This document shows, in pieces, positions 1 through 5,592 of a stretch of 8,251 nt of DNA. The DNA lies in the NCBI GenBank assembly GCA_013329855.1, contig DUJI01000241.1:1-8251 (forward strand), read 5' to 3'. Numbering within the stretch: the stretch's first letter is position 1; every line of letters starts with the position of its first letter. The notes beneath the pieces were generated by a model, which saw nothing but the letters and a program-made list of their open reading frames with translations, ran no database searches and was not told the origin of the DNA. This DNA comes from Thermoplasmata archaeon. Lineage in GTDB: Archaea; Thermoplasmatota; Thermoplasmata; RBG-16-68-12. Made by a program: the position numbers and the translations under genes.

Positions 1-289
1 CCTGCTTCACGTCGTACATGAAGTAGACGAGGACCGTGTCCCGGGCGCCCGCGTCGTAGTGGCCGTAGACCACGGGAGAACCCTTCGTCTCGTGGATGCC
101 GGCGTCCCGGCAACCGAGCTCCCGGAACCACGTCTCCACGAAGGCGGCGCACCGGCGGACGCCCTCCATGTCCTCTGCGGCGATGCTCGGGATCCGGATG
201 AACTCCCGGATGCGTTCGAGATGGCCCTCCTGACGACGGTCGATCTCCTCGAAGACCTTCCGTTCTGCGGATGTGACCGGGACTTGCAT
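1..289 (-). CDS. M20-family metallopeptidase/amidohydrolase, N-terminal part
   Basis: This minus-strand gene is cut by the left edge, and 96 residues are visible. It resembles the N-terminus of M20 metallopeptidases (ArgE/DapE/carboxypeptidase G2/dipeptidase group), two-metal enzymes that cleave amide bonds of small peptides or acylated amino acids. Visible family features are the helix with 'REFIRIPSI' (residues 29-36), the following helix with 'AAFVETWFRELG', and the strand 'DTVLVYFMYDVKQ' (84-96), which aligns with the first metal-site motif (usually G-H-x-D-V). Here that position reads F-M-Y-D-V, so Met91 stands where the ligand His is expected, while Asp93 is kept. The ATG at 289 is chosen because GAGGCGGAGG lies immediately upstream and the homology begins near it. 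It is transcribed divergently from the prenyltransferase gene; an AT-rich stretch near 325-333 could be its promoter. The family call is fairly sure; substrate and activity are not. Confidence 0.8.
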   Translation of the reverse strand, partial: MQVPVTSAERKVFEEIDRRQEGHLERIREFIRIPSIAAEDMEGVRRCAAFVETWFRELGCRDAGIHETKGSPVVYGHYDAGARDTVLVYFMYDVKQ

Positions 290-380
290 GCCTCCGCCTC
301 GGTCCGTCCGGAGGGCGTGCGCGGACTCAAACCTTTCGGGGGCCGCCGCGGCTCTATCCCTCGGGTGGCCCTAATGCCTC

Positions 381-1454
381 ATGAGGGACCACGACATCGC
401 GACCTTGGGGATCCGCATGACGGTCAATCCACGGATGTGGGTCGCGGCGCTCCGGGTGATCCCGCGCATCGAGAAGGACGCGTTCGACCGCCTCGATCCG
501 TTCGCTCGGTGGCTCATCGCCACCCGGGGCGCGGTCCTCATCATGACCTTCCTGTCCGCCGCGCTGGGCGGACTGCTCGCCGCCCTGGTGGGCGAGTTCG
601 ACGCGGGCCTGTTCATCCTGGTCGCCGTCGGCCTCGTGGTCGCCCACGGCGCGAGCAACCTGTTCAACGACTACTGGGACTACAAGCAGGGCGTGGACAC
701 GGACAACTACTTCCGGGCGCAATACGGGCCGCATCCCCTGGTGGCCGGACTGTTCACGGAGAAGCAGCTCCTCACGTGGGCCATCGGGACGACGGTCGTG
801 CCCGTGGCCATCGGCCTCTACCTGGCCTGGGTGCGCGGGCCGCTCGTGCTCGTGTTCGCGCTCCTCGGCGGATTCGTCATGATGAGCTACGCGGGCAAGC
901 CGTTCCCCCTGAAGTACCTGGGACTGGGAGAGCCGGCCGTGTTCCTCACCTGGGGACCGCTCATGGTGGGCGGCTCCTACTTCTGCATCACGGGGACGCT
1001 TCCGCTCTGGGTCATCGCGGCCTCCTTCCCGTACGCCCTGGGCACCACGGGCGTGCTGTTCGGGAAGCACATCGACAAGATCGAGGACGACACGAAGAAG
1101 GGCATCCACACCCTGCCCGTTCTCCTGGGGGAGCGACGGGCGCGGGCCGCGTCCATCGGCATCTTCGCCCTCATGTACATCCTCGTGATCCCGCTCGTCC
1201 TGCTCGGCGTGCTGCCATGGCTCGTGCTCCTCGTGTTCCTGAGTCTGCCGCGCGCGAGGCTCGCGGTCAAGGTCTTCCGCTCGCCGAAACCCGCCGGGCC
1301 GCCCGAGGGCTACCCGAAGGAGTCGTGGCCTCTGTGGTTCGTCGGGTTTGCCTTCATCCTGAACCGCGACTACGGAGGGCTGTTCATGGTGGCCCTGCTC
1401 GTCGCCGTCCTCCTCTTGGTCGCCGGCGTGCCCCACGGGTACCTGTACCTCTGA
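381..1454 (+). CDS. UbiA-family prenyltransferase, MenA-like
   Basis: This encodes a 357-residue polytopic membrane protein of the UbiA superfamily, which transfers an isoprenoid diphosphate to an aromatic or polar acceptor. The first Asp-rich motif is N93-L-F-N-D97-Y-W-D100 followed by G104 and D106, the pattern of 1,4-dihydroxy-2-naphthoate prenyltransferase (MenA). The second is D232-K-I-E-D236-D237 followed by 'GIHTLPVLLG' (241-250). Both bind Mg2+-diphosphate in the family. 'YAGKPFPLKYLGLGE' (170-184) also matches the MenA-type loop. About eight hydrophobic segments follow a cytosolic-looking N-terminus of roughly 45 residues. A role in menaquinone synthesis is plausible, but archaeal ether-lipid DGGGP synthases are related and no other quinone gene is present to decide. 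The ATG at 381 is the first in frame and lacks a Shine-Dalgarno; a weak CTATCC element at 353-358 would suit a leaderless start. ATG at 417 is an alternative. Confidence 0.85.
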   Translation: MRDHDIATLGIRMTVNPRMWVAALRVIPRIEKDAFDRLDPFARWLIATRGAVLIMTFLSAALGGLLAALVGEFDAGLFILVAVGLVVAHGASNLFNDYWDYKQGVDTDNYFRAQYGPHPLVAGLFTEKQLLTWAIGTTVVPVAIGLYLAWVRGPLVLVFALLGGFVMMSYAGKPFPLKYLGLGEPAVFLTWGPLMVGGSYFCITGTLPLWVIAASFPYALGTTGVLFGKHIDKIEDDTKKGIHTLPVLLGERRARAASIGIFALMYILVIPLVLLGVLPWLVLLVFLSLPRARLAVKVFRSPKPAGPPEGYPKESWPLWFVGFAFILNRDYGGLFMVALLVAVLLLVAGVPHGYLYL

Positions 1455-1474
1455 CGACCCGTGCCGCGGCGACG

Positions 1475-1480
1475 TTTAAG
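1475..1480 (+). promoter_or_regulatory. TATA-like box of the SIS-domain gene (leaderless start)
   Basis: TTTAAG sits in otherwise GC-rich DNA in the 49-base gap between the prenyltransferase and SIS genes. Its centre is about 27 bases before the ATG at 1504, the usual archaeal distance between TATA box and transcription start, so transcription would begin at or next to the start codon. Confidence 0.55.
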
Positions 1481-1503
1481 CCCCCGCCCCGCATGCCACC
1501 CGC

Positions 1504-2562
1504 ATGGTCCGATTCGCGAACCCGCGGTCCCGCCACCCGTTCCACATGCACGACATGATCCGGGGCCAGCCCGGATTCGCGGAGGAGACCCTCGCCCGCC
1601 TGCGCGACCTCGACGGCCGGGCGTTCCTGGGTGCGCCGCGGCGCATCCTGGTCACGGGATGCGGCACGTCCTTCCATGCGGCCCTCCTCGGCGCGCGCCT
1701 TCTTCAGGAGGCCCTAGGCACGCGGACGATCGTCCACGCGGTCCACGCCTACGACCTGCTCCACGGGACGGACGTCCCGCGGGACGCCGTGGTCCTCGGC
1801 GTGAGCCACAGCGGCGCCACCTCGACGACGAACCAGGCGCTGGGCCTCGCGCGGCGATCCGGGGCGGACACCCGGGCGCTCTGCGGCCTCCCCGGCAGCC
1901 CGATGGGGGAGGTGGCCGAAGAGGTCCTCGTCACGGGGTCCGTGCATGATCACTCCTGGGCCAACACGATGAGCTACACGACCCAGCTCACCGCGTTCGC
2001 CCGGCTGGCGGAGACGCTGGCGCAGGAGCCGCGGGAGCTGTTCCCCGGCGGGGTCGAAGCCGTCCCCCGACTCATCCGGAGGGCCCTCGGGACCGAGCCC
2101 GCGATCCGACGCCTCGCGAAGCGTGTCGCCGCCCGCGACCGCGTCACCTTCCTGGGGGGCGGGCTCGACGAGGTCACGGCGCTCGAGGCGGCGCTCAAGA
2201 TCCGCGAGACCTGCAGCTTCCCCGCGAGCGGCTACCATGTGGAGCAGTTCCTCCACGGTCCGTTCCTCTCGCTGGACCGCCGGGAGGCCCTCGTCGCCCT
2301 GCGGTCGCGGCAGGACGACGACCGGGAGACGGAGATCCTTCGCGGCGTCGCCCGAACCGGGGCGAGCGTGACCGTCGTCGGCGAGGCCCGGGGCGCTCAC
2401 ATCCGGCTCCCGCCCGCGGACCGTCTGCTTCGGCCCATCGTGTCCGTGATCCCGCTCCAGTACCTCGCCTACTACGTCGCCCTGGAGAGGAAGAAGGATC
2501 CGGACGTCATGCGCTCGGAGGACCCGCGGTACCGTCGGGGACTGGAGCCCCTGTTTGCATAA
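1504..2562 (+). CDS. SIS-domain sugar-phosphate isomerase/deaminase-like protein (GlmS C-half type)
   Basis: This 352-residue protein carries two SIS domains, like the isomerase half of glucosamine-6-phosphate synthase, but has no glutaminase domain and so cannot use glutamine. The first sugar-phosphate loop is 'GCGTSFHAA' (52-60). The second is 'SHSGATSTT' (101-109), where GlmS has S-Q-S-G-E-T. 'SWANTMSYTTQL' matches the GlmS A-S-T-K-A-F-T-T-Q-L helix. E247 with H251-G-P matches the G-E-L-K-H-G-P segment holding the catalytic Glu. The C-terminus, 'DPDVMRSEDPRYRRGLEPLF', does not carry the R-N-L-A-K-S-V-T ending with the catalytic Lys of GlmS. A GlmD-like deaminase or another amino-sugar-phosphate enzyme is possible; the reaction cannot be set. 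The ATG at 1504 is supported by the TATA box 27 bases upstream; homology begins near M15 ('MHDMIRGQP'). The last 56 bases overlap the convergent regulator gene. Confidence 0.85.
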   Translation: MVRFANPRSRHPFHMHDMIRGQPGFAEETLARLRDLDGRAFLGAPRRILVTGCGTSFHAALLGARLLQEALGTRTIVHAVHAYDLLHGTDVPRDAVVLGVSHSGATSTTNQALGLARRSGADTRALCGLPGSPMGEVAEEVLVTGSVHDHSWANTMSYTTQLTAFARLAETLAQEPRELFPGGVEAVPRLIRRALGTEPAIRRLAKRVAARDRVTFLGGGLDEVTALEAALKIRETCSFPASGYHVEQFLHGPFLSLDRREALVALRSRQDDDRETEILRGVARTGASVTVVGEARGAHIRLPPADRLLRPIVSVIPLQYLAYYVALERKKDPDVMRSEDPRYRRGLEPLFA

Positions 2563-2968
2563 GAACCGCGTCGGGCTGCAGGTGGACCACGGCAGTGGCC
2601 GCGGTTCCGCTCCGGAGCATGAGGTGCAGGGTCATCTCGCCGCTCCCGTACGCGATCGTGAAGCGGTCCACCTCGGACTTGTAGAGGTGCGCGGGACGCC
2701 GACGGCCTTCCGTCACGTAGCCCGCTTCCGAGATGAGGCCGAGGGACACGAGACGCCGGATGCGCCGATAGCAGGGCGCGATGGGGATCTTGTACCGCTG
2801 GGAAATCTCCTGCGCCGTCAGCGTCTCCTGGTGCAGGGCGATGAGAATCCGGAGCGCGTGGTCATCCAGGAGCGACTGCCCGTCCTTGTCGTAGAGGAGG
2901 AGCTCCTCGGCGACGAGCTTGGGGCGAGCGGGTGGAATGGAGCCTCCCGCGGGTGGGGGAATGGCCAC
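2507..2968 (-). CDS. Winged-helix transcriptional regulator (ArsR-like)
   Basis: This 153-residue protein is probably a DNA-binding regulator. After a Pro-rich N-terminus and the segment 'LLLYDKDGQSLLDDHALRIL', a winged helix-turn-helix spans about residues 35-100. Helix 2 is 'TAQEISQRYKI' (51-61), the recognition helix is 'APCYRRIRRLVSLGLI' (64-79), and the wing 'AGYVTEGRRRPAHLYKS' (82-98) is rich in Arg. The remainder (about 100-153) is a short beta-rich tail with no recognisable ligand domain and no Cys cluster. The start is GTG at 2968, supported by a TTTTAA box about 27 bases upstream, giving a leaderless mRNA. Its 3' end overlaps that of the SIS gene by 56 bases tail-to-tail, so each transcript is antisense to the other's end. 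Fold is confident; target and signal are unknown. The neighbouring SIS gene is a possible target, but nothing shows this. Confidence 0.8.
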   Translation of the reverse strand: MAIPPPAGGSIPPARPKLVAEELLLYDKDGQSLLDDHALRILIALHQETLTAQEISQRYKIPIAPCYRRIRRLVSLGLISEAGYVTEGRRRPAHLYKSEVDRFTIAYGSGEMTLHLMLRSGTAATAVVHLQPDAVLMQTGAPVPDGTAGPPSA

Positions 2969-2992
2969 GGGTCCGCGGACGCCGGTGGACCG

Positions 2993-2998
2993 TTAAAA
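2993..2998 (-). promoter_or_regulatory. TATA-like box of the winged-helix gene (leaderless GTG start)
   Basis: Read on the minus strand the element is CCTTTTAACG. Its centre is 27-28 bases before the GTG at 2968, which fits a leaderless transcript and supports this start. The rest of the 211-base gap (2969-3179) shows only two GCATGC palindromes and a hairpin at its far end. Confidence 0.55.
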
Positions 2999-3115
2999 GG
3001 GCTGGGCTCTCGTTATCACGGTTCGGCATTGAGGCCCGGGGCGTGCGGATGCATGCGAACTTCCCCGATGCGCGGCATGCGGTCGACCTGCCATCGCGGT
3101 CCGAGAAGCAGTGCG

Positions 3116-3153
3116 AAAGTAAAGGTGCCGAGGGCCTCCCCGTACGCCTCGGC
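3116..3153 (-). terminator. Candidate hairpin terminator of the small basic protein gene
   Basis: A 7-base perfect inverted repeat (GCCGAGG 3127-3133, CCTCGGC 3147-3153) with a 13-base loop lies 27 bases past the stop of the 3180-3368 gene. On the minus strand it is followed by ACCTTTACTTT. The T-run is short and interrupted, so this is a moderate candidate. Confidence 0.35.
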
Positions 3154-3179
3154 TGATCTCGTCGAGAGGCGTATCCCGT

Positions 3180-3368
3180 CTAGGCCTTCCGCAGGAAAGG
3201 CAGGCCCGTGCGCTTGTTGACGCCGACCTTGCGGCCCTTGGGCATCTCGTCCATGGGCTTTCCGGACTTCGGCTTCCTCTTGCTGAAGAAGTAGATCGTC
3301 ACTTTCGGTCCCTTCTTCAGCTTCACCTCTCGCGAGTACAGCGTCCATCCCTGGTACGTGTACGGCAT
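3180..3368 (-). CDS. Conserved small basic protein of unknown function (62 aa)
   Basis: This 62-residue, Lys-rich protein has the look of a small conserved archaeal/bacterial family I recognise by pattern but cannot assign a function: it opens 'MPYTYQGWTLYSREVKLKKG', continues with 'VTIYFFSKRKPKSGKP' and closes with 'GVNKRTGLPFLRKA'. The predicted fold is a few beta strands with no membrane segment and no metal-binding Cys. The start is taken as ATG 3368, because GAGGT sits five bases before it and the family begins M-P-Y-T. An in-frame ATG at 3389 would add seven residues (MEGLRSN), but it lies upstream of the expected transcription start. The gene is divergent from the aSelBL gene. A nucleic-acid-binding role would suit the charge but is only a guess. 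Confidence 0.75.
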   Translation of the reverse strand: MPYTYQGWTLYSREVKLKKGPKVTIYFFSKRKPKSGKPMDEMPKGRKVGVNKRTGLPFLRKA

Positions 3369-3401
3369 ATTTGACCTCAGTCCCTCCATACACTAGGGTG
3401 T

Positions 3402-3407
3402 CAAAAG
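3402..3407 (-). promoter_or_regulatory. Possible TATA box of the small basic protein gene
   Basis: On the minus strand this reads GCTTTTGAC, centred about 27 bases before position 3378, where GAGGT begins. It would give a leader of about 10 bases carrying the ribosome binding site at its 5' end. A near-identical string (GCTTTTTGACC) lies upstream of the MoaD-like gene. Confidence 0.35.
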
Positions 3408-3464
3408 CGTTTCCCTCCCTTAGAATGGTCCGACGGAGGACTCGCGATAGCTACATAGCAGTCA

Positions 3465-3470
3465 TTTTAG
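3465..3470 (+). promoter_or_regulatory. Possible TATA box of the aSelBL gene
   Basis: TTTTAG within CATTTTAGAG is the only AT-rich plus-strand element in the 177-base divergent gap. It predicts a transcription start near 3494 and so a leader of about 50 bases before the GTG at 3546. The leader shows no clear Shine-Dalgarno. Confidence 0.3.
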
Positions 3471-3545
3471 AGCCCATCTGGAGCCTATGGAGGGGACGAC
3501 CCGCGGGACCGAAAGTCCCAAATCCCCAGCTCCCTTGGGTACGCC

Positions 3546-4520
3546 GTGGCGGCCCCCGCGACCTCGCTGACCGTCGGCCTCTTCGGCAGTGACCTGGATT
3601 TCCTGAAGGCGATCGGCTCCGCCCTGGGGAAGAAGGGGACGGAGAGCGACCTGCTGTTCTGGAACAAGAAGGAGCGGGAGACCGCGATCACCGCGATCGC
3701 GCCCGTCACGTACCCGGAGCGCGTGGTCCCCATGCTCCAGCTGGCCTCCCTGTGTGACTACCCGGTCCTCGCCGCGGACTCGCTCGACGCCGCCCTCGGA
3801 GAGACGGTGATCGCCCTCGCAGCCACGGAGAAGAGGGGACTCCTCGTCCTCCGAAACCCGGAGACCGCGGACCGCGTGCGGTCCCTGGTCAAGGACCGTC
3901 TCCGGGGCTGGATCTCCATGGACTGGAGCGGGGAGGAGTCCCTGCGCCGAATCCGCGAACTGCTTCCCGGGATCACGCCGACGCGGGATGCGCATGCCCT
4001 GTGCACGGTCGTCCTGGACCATGCGTTCGCGGTCCGTGGCGTGGGCACGGTGGGCCTCGGCTTCGTCCGTCGCGGCATCCTCCGCGTGCACGACGAACTC
4101 CGCCTCGCTCCCCTGGACAAGAGCGTCCTCGTCCGATCCATCCAGCGGTTCGACGAGGACCAGACGGAGGCTCCACCCGGGAGCCGTGTGGGCGTCGCGC
4201 TGAAAGGAGTGGAACCCGAAGAGATCGAGCGGGGCTCCCTTCTCACGGCGGACGCAGCCGTGGTCTCCGACGCGGCCTGCGTGGTGAGACCGTTCCGGCG
4301 GGCCGAGTTCGCGAAAGATCCTTTGGAACCCGGGGGCCGGGGCTACCATCTCCAGGTCGGACTGTACACGCGGCCCGTGGTCCTCGACGGCGTCGGCGCG
4401 GAGCTCAGAGCCACCGCGGACCGTCCCATGCCTCTGGATCCGGGAGAGCGGTCGTTCCTGGCGGTCCTCCGCGGACCCGGGGGCTTGCGGATCCTGGGAC
4501 ACGGCCCTGTGGCCCGGTAG
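3546..4520 (+). CDS. Archaeal SelB-like (aSelBL) protein with degenerate GTPase domain
   Basis: This 324-residue protein has the three-domain plan of EF1A/SelB translation factors, but the GTPase domain has decayed. Residues 8-103 align in layout with a G domain: 'LTVGLFGSDLDFLKAIG' takes the place of the P-loop and lacks the G-K-[ST] that binds phosphate. 'APVTYPERVVPMLQLASLCD' (52-71) replaces the D-x-x-G-H switch II region. No N-K-x-D guanine motif is visible. Domain II (about 150-235) is well kept: 'DHAFAVRGVGTVGLGFVRRG' (158-177) matches the V-F-x-I-x-G-x-G-T-V-x-x-G-x-x-x-x-G barrel signature. Residues 240-324 form a second barrel. It matches the family described in archaea as aSelBL, thought to have lost GTP hydrolysis; the function is unknown, perhaps tRNA or ribosome related. 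The start is GTG 3546; no ATG or TTG lies in frame upstream and no clear ribosome site is seen. Confidence 0.75.
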   Translation: MAAPATSLTVGLFGSDLDFLKAIGSALGKKGTESDLLFWNKKERETAITAIAPVTYPERVVPMLQLASLCDYPVLAADSLDAALGETVIALAATEKRGLLVLRNPETADRVRSLVKDRLRGWISMDWSGEESLRRIRELLPGITPTRDAHALCTVVLDHAFAVRGVGTVGLGFVRRGILRVHDELRLAPLDKSVLVRSIQRFDEDQTEAPPGSRVGVALKGVEPEEIERGSLLTADAAVVSDAACVVRPFRRAEFAKDPLEPGGRGYHLQVGLYTRPVVLDGVGAELRATADRPMPLDPGERSFLAVLRGPGGLRILGHGPVAR

Positions 4521-4797
4521 ACGACAACGAAGCGCGGGAACTGGAGCGCAAGGCGTGTCCCTTCCCCGCGGTCCGCCGTGACCTGCATCCCGGGGAGCGG
4601 AGTGGCGCCCGATCGAGTGGGCCGCAGACGCAGTCGTTCCCATCGCCGACCACGGGATTCTCGTCGGCTCCGAGCGGAACGCGCAGGCGACGGGGCACCA
4701 CAAGACGCGCACCCGGCCGGACCGGAACGCTCGTGGGTCGCGGCGGCCAAAGTACCGCGGTCCCCGGGCCCTCCGTCCGAGGAGGCGTCAGGCGCAA
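4521..4797 (+). other. Gap with possible decayed coding remnant
   Basis: No intact gene is supported between the aSelBL stop and the AT-rich promoter. Two abutting stretches read like protein in different frames. From 4520, one frame gives 'DDNEARELERKACPFPAVRR'. From about 4597, another gives 'EWRPIEWAADAVVPIADHGI' and continues open to about 4800. Both have mostly G or C in the third codon position, about 83 percent in the second stretch by my hand count. There is no start codon linking them, and the GC content alone could produce this. A frameshifted gene fragment or plain non-coding DNA are both possible. Confidence 0.2.
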
Positions 4798-4838
4798 TTT
4801 ATATCAAGGGAAATACGGCATCCATCGTAATTTATATT
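4796..4838 (+). promoter_or_regulatory. Tandem TATA boxes of the membrane-protein operon
   Basis: The 9-base string AATTTATAT occurs at 4796-4804 and again at 4829-4837, exactly 33 bases apart, in the most AT-rich island of the window. Each is a good archaeal TATA box. They predict transcription starts near 4828 and 4861. Only the second start would exclude the ATG at 4852 and force use of the ATG pair at 4876/4879. Confidence 0.6.
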
Positions 4839-4851
4839 AATCATGACATAG

Positions 4852-5211
4852 ATGAGGGCGGACAGGGATGGGACCATGATGGAAACACCTCCGCCTCCGA
4901 TGATGCGTGGCTACGGGATGTCGAGGACGCAACTGGTCGTGGTCGCCGCAGTGGGCTTAGGCCTTCTCCTGCTGGCGATCGGCACCGTCGTCGTGAACCT
5001 CGGGATGAACCCGACCGGGTCCAACGCGGCGCTCGTGTCGACCTGGGGCCCGATCGTGATGGACTTCGGGCTGTGGCTCCTGGTCGGCGGGATCATCTTG
5101 GCTGCGGTCACCATGGAAAACCTCGACGTGTTCGTCCGGTTGTTCCTGATGATCCTGGCGTTCGTGGCGTTGCTGATGGTCGTCGCGAATCCCAAGGGCT
5201 TCTTCCCGTGA
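4852..5211 (+). CDS. Small membrane protein, three transmembrane segments, function unknown
   Basis: I do not recognise this protein. Counted from ATG 4852 it has 119 residues: a short N-terminus with 'METPPPPMMRGYGMSR', then hydrophobic segments at about 28-50, 67-87 and 92-112, with a loop 'NLGMNPTGSN' after the first. The C-terminus is 'VVANPKGFFP'. There is no signal-peptide cleavage site, no Cys, and no catalytic motif. By the positive-inside rule, Arg19 and Arg25 put the N-terminus in the cytoplasm. Two starts are possible. ATG 4852 suits the upstream TATA box. ATG 4876 or 4879 (111-112 residues) suits the stronger downstream box, whose predicted transcription start (about 4861) lies after 4852. 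Neither has a clear Shine-Dalgarno. It is the first gene of a two-gene operon with the next membrane protein, nine bases downstream, so the two products may work together. Confidence 0.7.
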   Translation: MRADRDGTMMETPPPPMMRGYGMSRTQLVVVAAVGLGLLLLAIGTVVVNLGMNPTGSNAALVSTWGPIVMDFGLWLLVGGIILAAVTMENLDVFVRLFLMILAFVALLMVVANPKGFFP

Positions 5212-5220
5212 GGTGGCTCC

Positions 5221-5520
5221 ATGCCCACGATGGGTGAGAAGCTCTGGGAGATCGGGAAGTCCCCGCCCCAGAACCTGACCTTCCTCGTCTTCGGACTGTT
5301 CTCGCTGTTGGCTGCGCTCCTCCTGCGCTCGTACGGAAGCTACATCGCGGCCGGAGCGGCCGTCTCCTTCGTCGCCGCGGCCTTGGGAGGCATCGGCGCC
5401 TTCTTCGTGGTCGTGTCCCTGTTCCTCGGCGCGTTCGCCGGGATCGGCGAGACGAGCGGAACCGGCCTGCGAATCGCAGCCCTCATCGGGGCCGTCGTGC
5501 TCCTGGTCATCTTACTCTAG
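5221..5520 (+). CDS. Small membrane protein, three to four transmembrane segments, function unknown
   Basis: This is a 99-residue, very hydrophobic protein that I do not recognise. A short cytosolic N-terminus ('MPTMGEKLWEIGKSPPQN') is followed by hydrophobic stretches at about 19-35, 42-74 (probably two helices) and 83-99. The helices are rich in Gly and Ala, which favours tight packing. There are no Cys, His clusters or charged residues inside the membrane that would suggest a channel or enzyme. The start at ATG 5221 is well supported by GAGGTGG four bases upstream, which overlaps the TGA stop of the preceding gene (5209-5211), so translation is probably coupled. It is the last gene of the operon: a hairpin terminator lies 26 bases after the stop. 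Confidence 0.75.
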   Translation: MPTMGEKLWEIGKSPPQNLTFLVFGLFSLLAALLLRSYGSYIAAGAAVSFVAAALGGIGAFFVVVSLFLGAFAGIGETSGTGLRIAALIGAVVLLVILL

Positions 5521-5546
5521 ACCGGATTCGGAGGAAACCCCAACCC

Positions 5547-5577
5547 GCGGCGCCCTCGGGCGCCGCCCTTCTCTTTT
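5547..5577 (+). terminator. Hairpin-plus-T terminator of the membrane-protein operon
   Basis: GCGGCGCCC (5547-5555) and GGGCGCCGC (5558-5566) form a perfect inverted repeat, in practice an 8-base stem with a CTCG loop. It is followed on the plus strand by CCTTCTCTTTT. It sits between two convergent genes. In the opposite direction the flank is only GGGTTGGGGTTT, so any action on the propeller transcript would be weaker. Confidence 0.6.
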
Positions 5578-5592
5578 GCCGTGACTTGCGGT

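Noticed and set aside
7..330. Minus-strand 107-codon frame at the left edge
   Set aside because: The product is Ser/Arg/Thr-rich; the neighbouring frame from 289 encodes a recognisable M20 N-terminus with a ribosome site.
354..1436. Long minus-strand open frame (360 codons) opposite the prenyltransferase gene, and the long plus-strand frame 59-1558
   Set aside because: Both are dominated by Arg, Gly, Pro, His and Glu in low-complexity runs, have no recognisable domain, and mirror a gene with clear UbiA motifs. This is typical shadowing in GC-rich DNA.
3041..3085. Two GCATGC palindromes in the gap upstream of the winged-helix gene
   Set aside because: Six-base palindromes are expected by chance here, and they lie upstream of the predicted promoter without symmetry between them.
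3462..4712. 416-codon minus-strand open frame opposite the aSelBL gene
   Set aside because: Shadow of a gene with clear domain II signature; composition is untypical and there is no promoter or ribosome site.
4521..4797. Structured RNA (RNase P or SRP RNA) in the gap after aSelBL
   Set aside because: I could not find the conserved core strings of either RNA on either strand.
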